DNA of 64,000 bases from Aradus depressus (taxonomy: Eukaryota > Arthropoda > Insecta > Hemiptera > Aradidae), in assembly GCA_963662175.1 (NCBI GenBank), contig OY759216.1:55569087-55633086 (forward strand). The letters are read 5' to 3'. A program made the position numbers and the translations under genes. This document shows, piece by piece, positions 9,693 through 21,290 of this stretch. Positions within the stretch are counted from its first letter, which is position 1. Every line of letters begins with the position of its first letter. Below the pieces are notes generated by a model. It did no database searches. It saw nothing but the letters and a program-made list of their open reading frames with translations, and was not told where the DNA came from.

Positions 9693-10766
9693 ATGAAAAA
9701 TTTCTTCGAAACCAAACCAAGGAGAAGAAGTGATTACAAAGAGATATCTTTGCCAACAAATCCAAGAGATAGAGATAGCTTCTTTCCCGAAGACAATGTT
9801 GGCATAAATACGTCGGAAAATATGAATCCAGATTCGGCAATGGCGGCTCTCAGGAAGGGGGGATTGTCACCCAATGAGATGATGTCTTTGAAAAAACTAC
9901 GAGACATTGGCATTACGTCAGAGGAGGTTCCGACTAAACCTAACAGGAACTTGGAGATTAGTCGGGAAGAGTTCGACCGGAGACTCAAAAATGCCTGGAA
10001 AAAGACACAAACCTCAAAGAAGAAAATTGACACTTTATTGAAAAATACTGAAATTAATATGCCACAGGCAGCAAATTCTAATTCAATAGTAAAGTTTAAA
10101 ACAAAACCAACCGAGTCAATTAGACAATTGGCTAAAGAACGGGAAAAAATTGAAAATGATGAAGAAGAATGGATGACACATTTGAAAAGAGTGAATAAGT
10201 TGTACAGAGACACGATCAAAAATAATCGACACACTTTCTACGGGGAGGAATTTGAGAGAAGTGATCGGCTGCCCCTCGGTGCAAAAAGTAGACTTCTACA
10301 GAGTTTTTTGGATGTTCGACAACAATTAATGGGATCAAACTATCCGCCGACTTTGATGCGAACAAGAAGAGACAGAAAAACAGGACTCAATATGCCAAGG
10401 ATGACGTCGTTGCCCACCTCTCAAGCCACCATACGCAATTCACTCAACGACGTATCCCAAATCATTGAAAATTCAAATTCTAAATCTCCGAGTAGATCCT
10501 CGGCCCGCTCTCTGAATCCTCGGAGCAACAATCTTCCTGCGGATGTACTCTCAGAGGTCAATTTGAAAAATAAGAAAATTTACGATAGAAATGATTTTGA
10601 TCCCTCTGCTATTGAAAAATTTCTTCCCAAAAATAAAAATACAATTGGTGGTCAAAAAACGCAATTATCTTCAAATTCTGAAATTTTGGAAGAAAAAAAT
10701 GCAAGAAGAAATACCGCCCGAAACATATACTTACACGATTTTCCTTCATTAAGAAATAAAATGTAA
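9693..10766 (+). CDS. intronless gene nested in a tweety intron, unknown function
   Basis: This is a single 357-codon ORF. A TAA lies in frame 6 bases upstream of the ATG, so the start is the first Met and the ORF is complete. The product is basic and polar with no signal peptide or membrane segment. Residues 1-60 are rich in charged and Pro residues, and 85-115 is a Lys-rich helical stretch (EEFDRRLKNAWKKTQTSKKK). Residues 145-210 have a strong helix or coiled-coil look (QLAKEREKIENDEEEWMTHL). Residues 255-285 are a Ser/Arg/Asn-rich disordered tract. I do not recognise a domain. Lack of introns and position inside another gene suggest a retrocopy or a lineage-specific, possibly testis-expressed gene. 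The codon use looks coding and the frame is unbroken, which argues for function. Confidence 0.8.
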   Translation: MKNFFETKPRRRSDYKEISLPTNPRDRDSFFPEDNVGINTSENMNPDSAMAALRKGGLSPNEMMSLKKLRDIGITSEEVPTKPNRNLEISREEFDRRLKNAWKKTQTSKKKIDTLLKNTEINMPQAANSNSIVKFKTKPTESIRQLAKEREKIENDEEEWMTHLKRVNKLYRDTIKNNRHTFYGEEFERSDRLPLGAKSRLLQSFLDVRQQLMGSNYPPTLMRTRRDRKTGLNMPRMTSLPTSQATIRNSLNDVSQIIENSNSKSPSRSSARSLNPRSNNLPADVLSEVNLKNKKIYDRNDFDPSAIEKFLPKNKNTIGGQKTQLSSNSEILEEKNARRNTARNIYLHDFPSLRNKM

Positions 10767-10929
10767 CACTCCTGTTTTTTGAAAGTATTCTTATTATTCG
10801 TAGAGAAAGAAACTTTTGTTTTATGACATATGCAGTCTCCATCAACTGTAAAAGTACTTTTTTGGCAAAAGATTCTAAAACTACAGTCAGTATTTTCAAA
10901 TATTACACTATAGTTTCGCTTCAGTGTAA

Positions 10930-11090
10930 TGCTGTAATAGGCATAAAGACCCCTCCCTCCCCTTAATAACTAAACCTGGAGTAGGCAACACAATAGAGTC
11001 GGGTTCATAGCCAGCAGAGCGTTCCGGTAGTAGGCGATATGACCTCGTATTTGAAGCTCGGGGATGAGTCACAAACAGAAACAAACAAAC
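10930..11090 (+). repeat. SINE-family copy (3' tail)
   Basis: It contains AACTAAACCTGGAGTAGGCA, AATAGAGTCGGGTTCATAGC, GGTAGTAGGCGATATGACCT and GGGATGAGTCACAAAC, in the same order as the 3' half of the copy at 6030-6650. It lies about 170 bases after the stop of the nested gene and may overlap its 3' UTR. Confidence 0.8.
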
Positions 11091-11099
11091 GGCGTGTAA

Positions 11100-13840
11100 C
11101 ATCTGACCAGTTTAGTGAATATATTGACAAATTATCTACTATTTGAGGATTGTTGTGAAAACAACAATTTTCACAGTTGATTTGTATTTTTTTCAAACTG
11201 GCCCAAATGTAAACTTACTTTGTATTCATTTTTTTATACAGAAGCAGTGAATTTAATATTTTTTTAAAGTTCTATTTGTACTTTCCAAAGAATTAAAATT
11301 GTAAAGTACTTATTTTACATATAACTCTATAATTGGAGTCGAAATTAATCATTTTTAGAGCTTTTTGGGGAAATATTCGTATTTTTTTTTTGCTGTTTGA
11401 AACTGGCCAACATTAGCCTCCATTCGGTTCATCAAATTTGACCCAAATCAGTAAATACTTTTTTTTTTATAGTGGCTCTCTTCACATGAAATATTATTAT
11501 ACAAAATTTAGGTTCCTCCCTCATCATCACTGTAACTTAAAAACTGTTGATGTTGGAAATTTGGAACAGACATTTCTCATATCAAGAAAGTACCCACTAA
11601 GAAGATATTTTTTGAAATTCCTCATCTAAGAGACTAAAAGGAGCTGACCAGAAAAGTTAAGACAAATTAACATAATTTTTAAAGATTTGAAATGAGAACA
11701 AGAGCGTCCTAAAGTTTGCCTTCTTCTCTTAGGTTCAAGAATACTGATATAAAGGAAGTACCGGCATTGCTTGTCACTAACATACAGAAAAGCAAACACA
11801 CGTTCAATAGCGTAAATAAGTGGTAGACATTCTCAGGGCAAACAACTCACGAATAAACTCCAACTTGACCTGTACTTAGCGTCACTTTCTTTGGTAAAAA
11901 TCGAAAAACATACTTTTTTTAAATTTAAGTACCGGAAAAAAAATGTTTAACACAGAAGAATACAGAAAATTTTTAATAAACTGTTGATGAATATTTTCAT
12001 ACATGTTGAGGTAAGTTAATTCAAAGTGTAAAACAAAAATTAGAAAATATACTTATTTTTTCAGATGTTTGCCCCATTTGTGCGAAAAGGGCCAATTCTA
12101 TCGAAAAGTTAATCATTACATATATTGTTTCTTATTAAATTTCGGTCTTTTTTTTTTTTTTGTCAGACTTAATTATTGGCAGTGAGAGCTGAAAGCGCCA
12201 CCAAAATGAATCTTTTTTTTAGAGACGTACCTGTACTATTTGAATGTAGTACAATAAACGGCTAATATACACCGTACATAAAGCCAAAAAATAAAAATAA
12301 ATAAATAAAATAAACAGCTGTTTGTTTGTAAAACAGTTCTTGAGGGACCTCTCTAAGCAAGGAGGTGCAATTGATAAATCGTTTAAAATATATAATTCTT
12401 AAAAAAAATGAATAAAAATAGGAATTTTTTAAAATTATTCACTAAATTCCTCACAATAACATGCCCTCTGTTTCTCTTTATTAATTTTAAATACAAAAAT
12501 GTCTCATTTCCCGTTCCTCAAAATTGATGCGAATTTCAAAAATGTATGACTAAAGATCAAGAAGCAGTCAACTAAACTTCTCAGTGCTCAACAAGAAAAT
12601 TTAAATTAAAAAAAAACATGCGGCCCGTCGCATCGATTTATTAGACGTAGTCACGTCAAAACACTGAATTATATAATATTAAATTTACAAAATATTTTAA
12701 GAATTATCCCCGAAATTTTTGTTTTTGCTGAGGAGGAGGGTAGGTTATGTCACTTCTACTATCTCAAATTCGTTGAACATTTCAGTTATTTATAAGTTAG
12801 GATATCAAAATTTATCGTATAAAAACACAGTAAATGTGAAATTATATTTATTGTTTATTCAGTTAGTTATTATGACTCATACCAGATCGCTCTTTCGTCA
12901 CTCTGGTGGACATGAGCCCGTCTTATTTATTCATATTATTCATAAAATCAAGAAATTTTAAAAATATAGTTATTACTCACACAATCTTCTCTGTAAATTT
13001 ACTGAACATATGGACACATGTTTAGAATACGGTCTTAATAAACATATGTTGGTATTAACAACCTCCCACCCTGCCTCCGTCCAACTAATCCCTAATATTA
13101 TTTCTTGTATGTAAAATATCAACTTAATATCTCATTTTAGTTTCCTACATTAAGCAAAACTGTTATTGGTATGTGTTTGATTGTAAATTTGTTTTCTTAT
13201 TATTAATAAGTACCTATGTTTCCTATATTTTTTGTAATTTATTTTAATTAATTATTTCACAGGAGAAGGGGGTGGGGGGGGAGATTAATATATAATTTTT
13301 GTAACAGTGAGTGGCATATCATATTGAAGGCTGAAGCCTTGGAGGGGTGATTACATACATTTATGAAGTTTAGGGAGAGAGAGAGAGTTGGGATTTAATA
13401 TATAGTTAAACAAATTAAAATAAATATCAATTTTGGGTTGCGTAAGAAAATTTTGAATTTAACAATAATATATATTTTCACAGCTTTATTGTTCTCCAAT
13501 CTATTTATTGTTGTTACACCCAGCAAATATAATACTATAGGTCATAATTTTTTTTTTTAGATTATAGGACCAAGAGTTATAACACAGAGATCGACTCGTA
13601 TATTATGTTCTGCATAAAGAATACCAATATCAATATAAGAAAAATCACAATGATCACAATAAAGATCAGCAAATAAATTAAAGATATTGATGATGATTGT
13701 TTTTTCACCGAAACGTATATTTGCTAGGTTGTAAAGACCAAAAATAAATAGGGAGAATAATAAAGCTGTGAAGAAATATATATTATTAATAAAATAAATA
13801 TACATTTATATTAAAAAATAAAGAAAAACGTATGTTTTTT
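11100..13840 (+). other. tweety intron, AT-rich, no gene seen
   Basis: There are only short chance ORFs and poly-T and poly-A tracts. A reverse-orientation SINE tail fragment lies at 12870-12935 (ATGACTCATACCAG, TCGTCACTCTGGTGGACATG). A short GAGA run is at 13376-13388. I see no splice-flanked coding block. Confidence 0.6.
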
Positions 13841-13889
13841 TAAAATATTGTCTTTCACAAAATATATATATAATATGGGAGGGAGTACG

Positions 13890-14037
13890 AGTACTTTGAG
13901 TAGTGTTTCTTTGTCACAAAAATGTAAATATTGTACGCCTGTATTTATTTTATTTAACCAAAAAAAAAAAAAATTTTGACATAAATTCAGGCACACAATA
14001 CCTACATTTTTGTGACAAAGGTACACTACTCAACTCA
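13890..14037. repeat. foldback element with arms of about 55-60 bp
   Basis: TTGAGTAGTGTTTCTTTGTC and ACAAAAATGTAAATATTGTA at 13896-13940 face their near reverse complement at 13990-14035, around a poly-A centre (13961-13973). It could fold into one long hairpin. It is a MITE-like foldback within the tweety intron. Confidence 0.7.
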
Positions 14038-14163
14038 CTGGAACAACTGCAAATAAACAGAGCACTACAAAAAGGAAATTGTATGAAGGATGAGACCCAT
14101 CTCTAATATTCAAGCCTGAGACGGGCCTCCCATATATGAATGTTAAATGTAATTATCCAGAAA

Positions 14164-14215
14164 GGGTCCATGGTGGCTCAGTGGTTAGAGTGTATGCTTA
14201 CCATTATACATCCTA
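14164..14215 (+). repeat. tRNA-like SINE head fragment
   Basis: GTCCATGGTGGCTCAGTGGT followed by TAGAGTG resembles the 5' half of a tRNA, including a TGGCTCAGTGG pol III A box. No B box (GGTTCGA type) follows, so it is a SINE-head fragment and not a tRNA gene. It lies 75 bases upstream of the tweety exon at 14289. Confidence 0.5.
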
Positions 14216-14288
14216 ATGTCTGTTGTAGCTGTCCCTTGCAGTTTTCTTTAAGACGCTCTGCTACATGATGCAACTTGTATTGTTTCAG

Positions 14289-14384
14289 ACGAGAATACAC
14301 TGAAGTAGAGGAACAAGATCCATTCCTTCCGCCGACGGCTGCATCCCAGGCCATCGCAGCCAGGACGCTACATAGCCAAGGGTC
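14289..14384 (+). CDS. tty: tweety homologue exon: cytoplasmic tail with PFLPP motif
   Basis: The acceptor is GTATTGTTTCAG|AC. The first base completes the Lys codon left at phase 2 by the previous exon, giving RKK then REYTEVEEQDPFLPPTAASQ. The acidic Y-x-x-V-[DE]-E-x-DPFLPP segment right after the last helix is a tweety hallmark. Two GT donors (after 14381 and after 14384) leave phase 2, which fits the acceptor at 18855, but both are weak. The frame also stays open to a TAG at 14443-14445, giving an alternative ending SMHHYPMHVYAPSLHS. The exon was missed by plain ORF calling because it is short and opens by splicing. Confidence 0.88.
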
Positions 14385-14443
14385 GTATGGCAGATCAATG
14401 CACCACTATCCCATGCATGTCTATGCACCCTCATTGCACTCTT

Positions 14444-14445
<2 letters not shown>
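14385..14445 (+). CDS. tty: possible read-through C terminus of tweety (alternative isoform)
   Basis: If the weak donors at 14382 and 14385 are skipped, the frame continues for about 20 residues rich in His, Tyr and Pro (YGRSMHHYPMHVYAPSLHS) and ends at TAG 14443-14445, just before a GA repeat. The composition is not that of random intron. The window cannot tell whether this is an alternative last exon or a longer exon joined by another donor; the GT at 14419 would leave phase 0. Confidence 0.45.
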
Positions 14446-14476
<31 letters not shown>

Positions 14477-14509
14477 AGTGCTCGAAGTGGGGGGGGGGGG
14501 GGGGGGGGG
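14444..14509. repeat. (GA)n and poly-G tract
   Basis: A run of about 13 GA dinucleotides is followed by AAGACAAGTGCTCGAAGT and an uninterrupted run of 21 G (14489-14509). It directly follows the alternative tweety stop codon. Confidence 0.97.
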
Positions 14510-14519
14510 CAAAGGGGAT

Positions 14520-17443
14520 CTTAAATTATCTATCAATGACTAAAATAAAAAACGTTATGGAACAAAGTCCTGATAAACGCTAAATACAAAGAATACCACA
14601 CCTTGTAGACTTCCCACTTCGAGCATTGATCTTAATGCATTATTAGCACTTAAAAAAAAGATCATTCAGTGAATTTTGAGACGAAACTTACTGTCACTAA
14701 AATTGTTGGAAAATCACTCTTGAATTCATTAAAAAAATATTGTTTTTCACAACCAAATTTTTCTGTGTCTAATGATATCCGCTTGACTTTTTGAAGAGTT
14801 TTTGAAATTTCTAATTAATTTGAAAGGATCAAGATCAGATCGCGAGAGGTTAGCAGGTTACCTACTTTTCTGAAAGTGATTCTCTGACCCCAGTTGAAAG
14901 CTCTTCGGTGGGATTTTAGAAGGGAACGTATTGTTTGTTACTAGAAGAAAACCGACATTTCAATTCACCACTATTTGAAACTGTGAGGTATCTATCCAGA
15001 TTTTTTTTAAAGATTTCCAAATCAGATCCCAAAAATGTTTATTAATTTTTTTTACAAATAGCGCTTCTTTAATTTTCTTCTTAGCCTCAGTAAAAAAATG
15101 TTTAAATCGTACTATTTTTTTTTTAAGTTAATACTTTACAATTTTTGATTCGATGAGTGGAATTCGTAATATTTAGAAGTGTTATTTCTTAGAAATTTTT
15201 TGACAATGAGAAAGGAAACATTTTCGCCTCTATGTCTACGGAAGCATTTTTGCATAGAATTTAGCTTCAAACCCATAAGTCAAGGAGTAATTTAAATAAC
15301 CGAATGTTGTATTTTGTAAATGACAACAATTCACTTGCGTTGAACACAATTATGCACTTTGCTTCAGTTTTTCCCCGAGTTTGTATCTTTATTTCTTATA
15401 GTATATGTCGTTGCCAAATATTTTAATATTTTTAAACTAGACATAATTTTTATATTTTTATTAGCTGTTTTATTTTATATTTGTTGCTGCTTATTTTGTA
15501 TTCATATTTATCATCATGTTATGCATGTTTTAAATTATATTTTGTAATTTCCTAAATAGTATGCATAAAATGAACTTTTAACTATTTGTTAATAGTTTTT
15601 TATTTACGTTTAAATTTTTTCTTTTTATTTTAATTCATTTTTTTCTTTAATTTTATTTGTCATTATTTAAATTTTGCATGGGATATTTCATTCTTTAAAA
15701 AATTTATATTTTGTATACTTTTTTTTTTGGACTCATTACATATAATTTTTAAATATTTCATTTGCTTTTTTTTTTTTCCTTCCATTTATCATTTACAGTT
15801 TTACTTTCACTTTGGGCTACAAAATTTCTGAGTAAATTGTGCATGTTGTAATCTGAATGAAAGTAGTATCATATTTTATATTAAAAGCACGAAGCATGAG
15901 ACATTAACGCATTTATAGAAACTTATCTCTGTTTACTATCGTATTATCAGCAACTTGTTTTTGTATTTATAAAACAACTGTTTCTTTTACTCAGGAATTT
16001 TTTTCTCAGTAAATTTCCACTCTTTCCCCTCTCCCCTTGCAATTTATTTTTCCATTTGATGTTGGGTTGTGACATAAAATTAATAGGTGTTTTCTGTACG
16101 GGGTTTTGAATTTAATATGGAAATTCGTGTCAATAGATTACAACGGCAGTCATTAGAGTTTTTGTGTTAAGGCCCGCTCCCATCTCTTTGGCAGATTTGG
16201 CTGAAAATCAATAGGTGTCGTCCTTATGGTGCTCTGGATACAGATATAAAGTTCCGTGTAGATACATTCATTCTATCGAAAGATATTGTGTTCACACACA
16301 AAGTCTTGTTTTTTTTTTCATGTTTGAAATCAATGAAACTCTGTTGAAAACTTCCCATCAAATGTTTAACCGATTACATAACTTCCCCTTTACTTCGTAT
16401 TACTGCGGAAGTAAAAAATTTGTTTGGCTGTTAGTAATGATGACGCAGTTTCCTGTATTCTTTGGATATGCGAGGAAGCAAAATACAAGCACTAACCTAG
16501 GTACAAATTACGAAAAGACTTCATGTATTGTATTCGTTTTCGCAGATATATAATTCTTTAAAAGAATAATTTTCCGATTTCCTCGCAGACCGCGAGTTGC
16601 CGACCCCTCGGTTTTTTCTATTCAGTAGAATAGTCACAAATAATCAGCAAGCATACTTTCTTGTTTTTGTAACAAAAAATAAATAGTATCTTTTCTTGAA
16701 GTATTATACGTATGCTTGACAGATATATCTTATTTTTACATTTACTAAAATTTAATATGGAAACATAGACAGATAATACGTTTGTCTATAACGAAACTCG
16801 TGAGATCTTTTACGAACGTTCATCAATTAAAAACTCTTATGGGCCAGTCTTTTGGACAAATGGTACTTTTATACCAGTTCAGAGCTACATAACTGTTGGA
16901 TAGTACCTTAAACTACAAAAGGTGACAAAATTAGGAAAATTTGAGATAAAGAAAAAAAAAGGCTGTACTTAAGTCTAATTTTTATTCCCTTTTTTCACAT
17001 CTTACAATTAGGACAATTGGATGCTTGCTGTCAGGTCCAGGTGACAGTCATAAGTACGATAATGTGAAGATGGCGGACTGATGAAGTGTTAAGAGATTCC
17101 AAAATAAAAATGTAGTTTAACAGATTTTATGCTAGGCTTTCGAGGTTAGCCTTAGCCTCAGGCAGTATGGTAAAACTTGAAAAAAAAAAAAATCATTTAA
17201 AATTTTTTAAAGTGAATAAATAAGATGAATTTCTCCATTATATACTAAATAACATGTCTGTCCCGATCCATGAATGTTTTAATTTATTAATTAAAAAAAA
17301 AAAATAGTTTTATATATTTTGTATTCATTGGAGAACTGAACCTTATTTAATCAATTTAAAAAAAATTTAATCATTTTTTAAAATTGTTTTTAACAGACAT
17401 TACAGGCAGATGAGGGCAACCTCGTAAGCCGGCTATAATAAAA

Positions 17444-17479
<36 letters not shown>

Positions 17480-17890
17480 GAGGTCGGACTTCGTTTTATT
17501 TTACAATCTGTGAAACTTATAACTTTTTAATGTGACTTTTTTTTGACAACGCATATTCATGAATAAGGTAAAAATCCTTATTATTTTCAAGGACCAAAGG
17601 GAAGCGGAATATTAAGGGGGCGAAACAGACCCCGATATGAATGTATCGACACGGAATTTAGTTTAAGGATGCAGAAGTCATGAGTAAGAGACCTGTTAAT
17701 TCTCTAAGGCAATGGTAAGGGAAAATTTAGTAGTTAATTCGCGATGGGGAAGTTCACTAACGGTGATTCACCGACAACTCTTTTAAACTGTTGCTAATAT
17801 GACAGGTCGATATTGTACAGAAATTGTGCCACGTTCTAAGGGAAATAGTTCATAAAATGCGCTGCATCTCTCAAATATACCTAATTATTT
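14520..17890 (+). other. tweety intron, no gene seen
   Basis: This is AT-rich sequence with many T tracts. A reverse-oriented family-B-like segment lies at about 16185-16330 (GATTTGGCTGAAAATCAATA), and a TA microsatellite at 17448-17476. A family-B copy runs from 17590 to 17810 (GTATCGACACGG, ATGGGGAAGTTCACTAACGG, GATTCACCGA). The ORFs here are short and lack codon structure. Confidence 0.55.
17590..17810 (+). repeat. interspersed repeat family B copy
   Basis: AATGTATCGACACGGAATTT and GATGGGGAAGTTCACTAACG followed by GTGATTCACCGA are shared with 26930-27235. The latter has GATGGGGAAGTAGATGGCTG and GTGATTCACCGATGA. There is no ORF. Confidence 0.6.
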
Positions 17891-17892
17891 AG

Positions 17893-18325
17893 TTGGTAAG
17901 AAAGTTGTGTCCGTTTTCAGGTGACTTACTTATTTTCAAAGTGGAATTGTTTTCTAAGTGAAATATGTTATTACCTTCCTTTTTGTCTACAAGAATAATA
18001 CAAATTGCAGCTAATTTCAAAGGTTAAAATTTCTTGCTGAATTCAAAAATTATGGTCAAAAATATTATTGATTTCCAATCATGGCAAGTAGAGTATCGAA
18101 TTAAAGACCTTGACACGCTTTTGAAGAATATACCTATAATTTGTGTACAAAACCTCACCATTTTAAAGGGTGAAAATGCGCAAAAACACTTTTTTTTTAA
18201 TGTGTTCGCAAGACGTGCAATTTTAATTACTTAATTAATTATAAACTCCATGAAACCCATTCATTTACTTGCTACGCAAGTTTTTCACTAAGTTTTAAAA
18301 AAAATGGATACAACTTTCTTACCAA
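17893..18325. mobile_element. non-autonomous mariner-like element
   Basis: The ends TTGGTAAGAAAGTTGTGTCC and its near reverse complement GGATACAACTTTCTTACCAA give an inverted repeat of about 26 bp of the mariner type. The left flank ends in TTTAG, allowing a TA target. The interior of about 430 bp holds a 66-codon ORF with no transposase motif. It lies in the tweety intron. Confidence 0.75.
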
Positions 18326-18855
18326 TTTTATTATAAGGCGGTAGCCGGATGAGAAAGTTAAATCTTCCTCCGCACAGATTTTGTTGATTTTATTTTTTTT
18401 ATTTCTTTGAAAGTTACTATCAATGTAACTTACAAGTTAGTAAAAGCATGGAAAAATAATTAGAAAATTATTTTTTCCTTCTAAACTGGTTAATAAGTGT
18501 AACTATACCTATAAATATAAATAAATATATAGAAAAATTTCTAGAAGACAATATTATTTTTTTCTTGGAACTCATTCATATATATAATATATTCATGTGT
18601 CTATAACATTTTTTTTCTTGAACGGTTTCAAAGTTTAAAGTAAAATACATAAATATATATATTTTTTTAAGTCCAAAACGTTACTTTTTCGAAGCTAGTA
18701 TGTTACTTTTGTAGTAACTTTCAAAAAAATCCACTGAATCCATGCGAGGACCCAGATTTGACCTTGTTATCCGTCCACGGCCTTTGCTACTATTATGTGC
18801 GTTTGTGTATACTGTGCTATACTTGACGGTCGGCTGGTGGTTGGTGGGTGTGCAG

Positions 18856-18989
18856 GGGTGGTCTCGGAGGTGGCGGTGTCAGTGATCGGAGCAGCGGGGC
18901 CGCAGCTGGCCAGTACGCGACTCTAAACCGCAAGTTCAGAACATTGGAACATCCTTCAGCGTCCAGGAGAGCTGAACTCACCAATTACG
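18856..18989 (+). CDS. tty: tweety homologue exon: Gly/Ser tail with first YxTLxxKxxTLE motif
   Basis: The acceptor is GGGTGTGCAG|GG (few pyrimidines, so weak) and the donor is TTACG|GTATAT. The exon enters in phase 2 and leaves in phase 1, matching the neighbours. It encodes GGLGGGGVSDRSSGAAAGQY and then ATLNRKFRTLEHPSASRRAE. The motif GQYATLNRKFRTLE recurs in the next exon as GQYNTLSKKCKTLE, which is strong evidence that both belong to one protein. The GTG that opens the bare ORF is intronic. Confidence 0.85.
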
Positions 18990-19861
18990 GTATATTGAAA
19001 CATTTATATAGAATACATTTTATGTATATTGTTCAGTCCCTGTGGAGGTCCCTAGGCAATCCAAATCTTGGGGCCCCTTAGCAGATTATTCCCCAATACA
19101 TTTTTACCAACCTGTCATTCAATCAGATCATCAATAATGTAATTACCCAATAACCTTATTAATTGTTCTTGTTCTTCGATTAGTTGAACTTATAAAGGGC
19201 TCATTATAAATTTAACAACAAAATTGAACTTGATATTAATTAGTATAATTAAGAAATGCTGGCTAATTGAAAAATCAATGAATACGTTTTACCTAAAAAG
19301 CGAGATACTTCAATTTTATAATATAAAAGATTCAATTTGGAACGTATTACATAGAATAATTGAGGATTATACCAAGAGATTTTACTAAGATAGTTCCAGT
19401 TTATTTTTAATAAACTAATATTATTTCAAACTAGAAGACAACATTTTTCAGCTATAAAAATATAGGGAATTCGAATATGAATAATATCTGAACCGTTTTT
19501 TCAACATTATCGACGTTTTCATTTTTAATTAGAAACATTTTTACATCAAATACTCCCCGCAGTTTGTTATCCAATATTTCAGGAGTAGAGAACATTTTTT
19601 TGTTTTCAAATGTTGAAAACTTCTTTTTTGCGGAGGGGAAGCAATCTAGAAAAACTGTGTTTCAATTTTTTATCAATATTAAGTAAATATTATTTTGATT
19701 GAGATTATGGGGCCCCCCAGAGGCGCAGGGCCCATAGGCAACTGCCTACATTGCCTATTTATTTAGTTTTGGCCAATTCATATATTCGTTGTTGATTTAA
19801 TTATCGATTTATTTGTTTACTTTAATTGAAATAACTTTTGCTAACAACTTTGTTACCTTGT

Positions 19862-20145
19862 TATGACTCATGCCCGGGCTTCTGACTCTATGGTGAAAGT
19901 CCTAAATTTTACCTACCCAAGTTTATTCACCTAGGGCGCTGGTAGCTCAGTGGTAGCTGAAGATCGTAGGTTTCGACCTGGCCGAGGTGAAATACCTTGA
20001 GCACGCCCTCCTTCGGATAGAACGTGAAGCGATGGTCCAAGCCTGTACGATATCAGATACTCGTTAAAGATTCCTAGAGTAGGGAGGCGTGTTCAACGAG
20101 TACAGGCTCAGGGCCATCGCTTAACATTTAACCTGAAAGACTTTC
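19862..20145 (+). repeat. SINE with tRNA-derived head, flanked by reversed fragments
   Basis: The head at about 19935-19985 reads CTGGTAGCTCAGTGGTAGCT and then GGTTTCGACC, i.e. pol III A-box and B-box-like sequences at tRNA spacing. The body follows: TTGAGCACGCCCTCCTTCGG, GCGATGGTCC and TATCAGATACTCGTTAAAGA. This fixes the SINE orientation as + and its source as tRNA-derived. The stretches 19862-19935 and 20085-20145 are reverse-complement tail and body pieces of the same family, making a composite. Confidence 0.85.
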
Positions 20146-20918
20146 GTTATATATTACATTGTTCTTTAAAAAAAGTCTTGCATTTTACTAACATTACGAG
20201 CTTCTTGTGACTATATTAACTTTCCTGGATCCCAGTTTGTACGCTTGGCCTGTATGTAACTTGATATCTGCCGCATTCGTACTATTTGCTTTAATTATTT
20301 TATTAAGGTTTAAAATTTTACTAGCTGGATTGTAACCAGAAGCAATATGGTTCTCTTTGGTGAACTAATTAACATTTGTGCAAAATTAAGTGTTAATCTG
20401 GGATTAGACGCGGCAGATATCGTGTAACACACAACCAAACTCAAGCCTGCTGAGTCAAGAGGAAAGACTTCGCCTCGACCAATTCAAATTCTTAATTAAC
20501 ATCTTGCCTACGGAACTCTTTATGTTTTTTCTTTTTTTAGATCTTACTTTTTTTTCCATAAGTTTTGGTCTTTGTTTCTCAGGGAAGTGGAAGTGTCCCA
20601 TTAATATTGTAAAAGAAAAAATATGACAATTTTGTTAATAACCGTAAATTGTAAATATGTAATACAATTTGGTCTGTTTTGAATCATATAAGAAAATATT
20701 TTATCATTGGGAAAATCTGTTTTTATTTAGTTATGAAATGTTGGGTCACGTCTCCAATATTCGAACGTTTTCCGCTATTTTCTTGTATTGAAAAATGGTA
20801 AACGTTGCATTTTATTAATTTTTTTTTGTGGTATACCAACTTAACAAATGGAGATACATCTCCTTTATTGAATATTATCAAATTTAGTATTAATAATTTA
20901 ATCCAATATTATTAAACA

Positions 20919-21290
20919 TATCGCTGCCTAAGTTCTAACAATGGATATCTAATTTTTCACAACTTTTCAGGAGAGCATTTAAACTATTTCTCTGATATCC
21001 CTAAAAGTATTTTATTGCCCTTTTTAGATTTTATTTGTTATAAATATTTCTTTTATATTATAAAATGATCAACGAACAAAAATAATATATTATTTAAAAA
21101 ATGAATGAGATATGCAGTGTTATAAATACTATTACAAACTTAGATATCCATTGTTGTCATTTTGGCGTAAAACAGCGCTTTCTGTTGGTCAGAAGTTGAA
21201 TCTGACCTCACCAATCGATTCGTCTTGTCATTTTAACTCAAAACCCCCAAAAAATGAGATATCCACTGTTAGAACTTAGGCAGCGATATA
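20919..21290. mobile_element. MITE of about 370 bp with 34-bp inverted ends
   Basis: ATATCGCTGCCTAAGTTCTA then ACAATGGATATCT at the left faces AGATATCCACTGTTAGAACT then TAGGCAGCGATAT at the right, about 33 of 34 positions matching. A third internal copy of TAGATATCCATTGTTG occurs at 21141. There is no coding capacity. Confidence 0.8.

Noticed and set aside
14285..14536. 83-codon minus-strand ORF with Ser/Leu and Pro runs
   Set aside because: It is the antisense shadow of a tweety exon plus GA and G tracts.
19935..19990. tRNA gene
   Set aside because: The A and B boxes are present, but the sequence does not fold into a full cloverleaf and is followed by the SINE body, so it is a SINE head.
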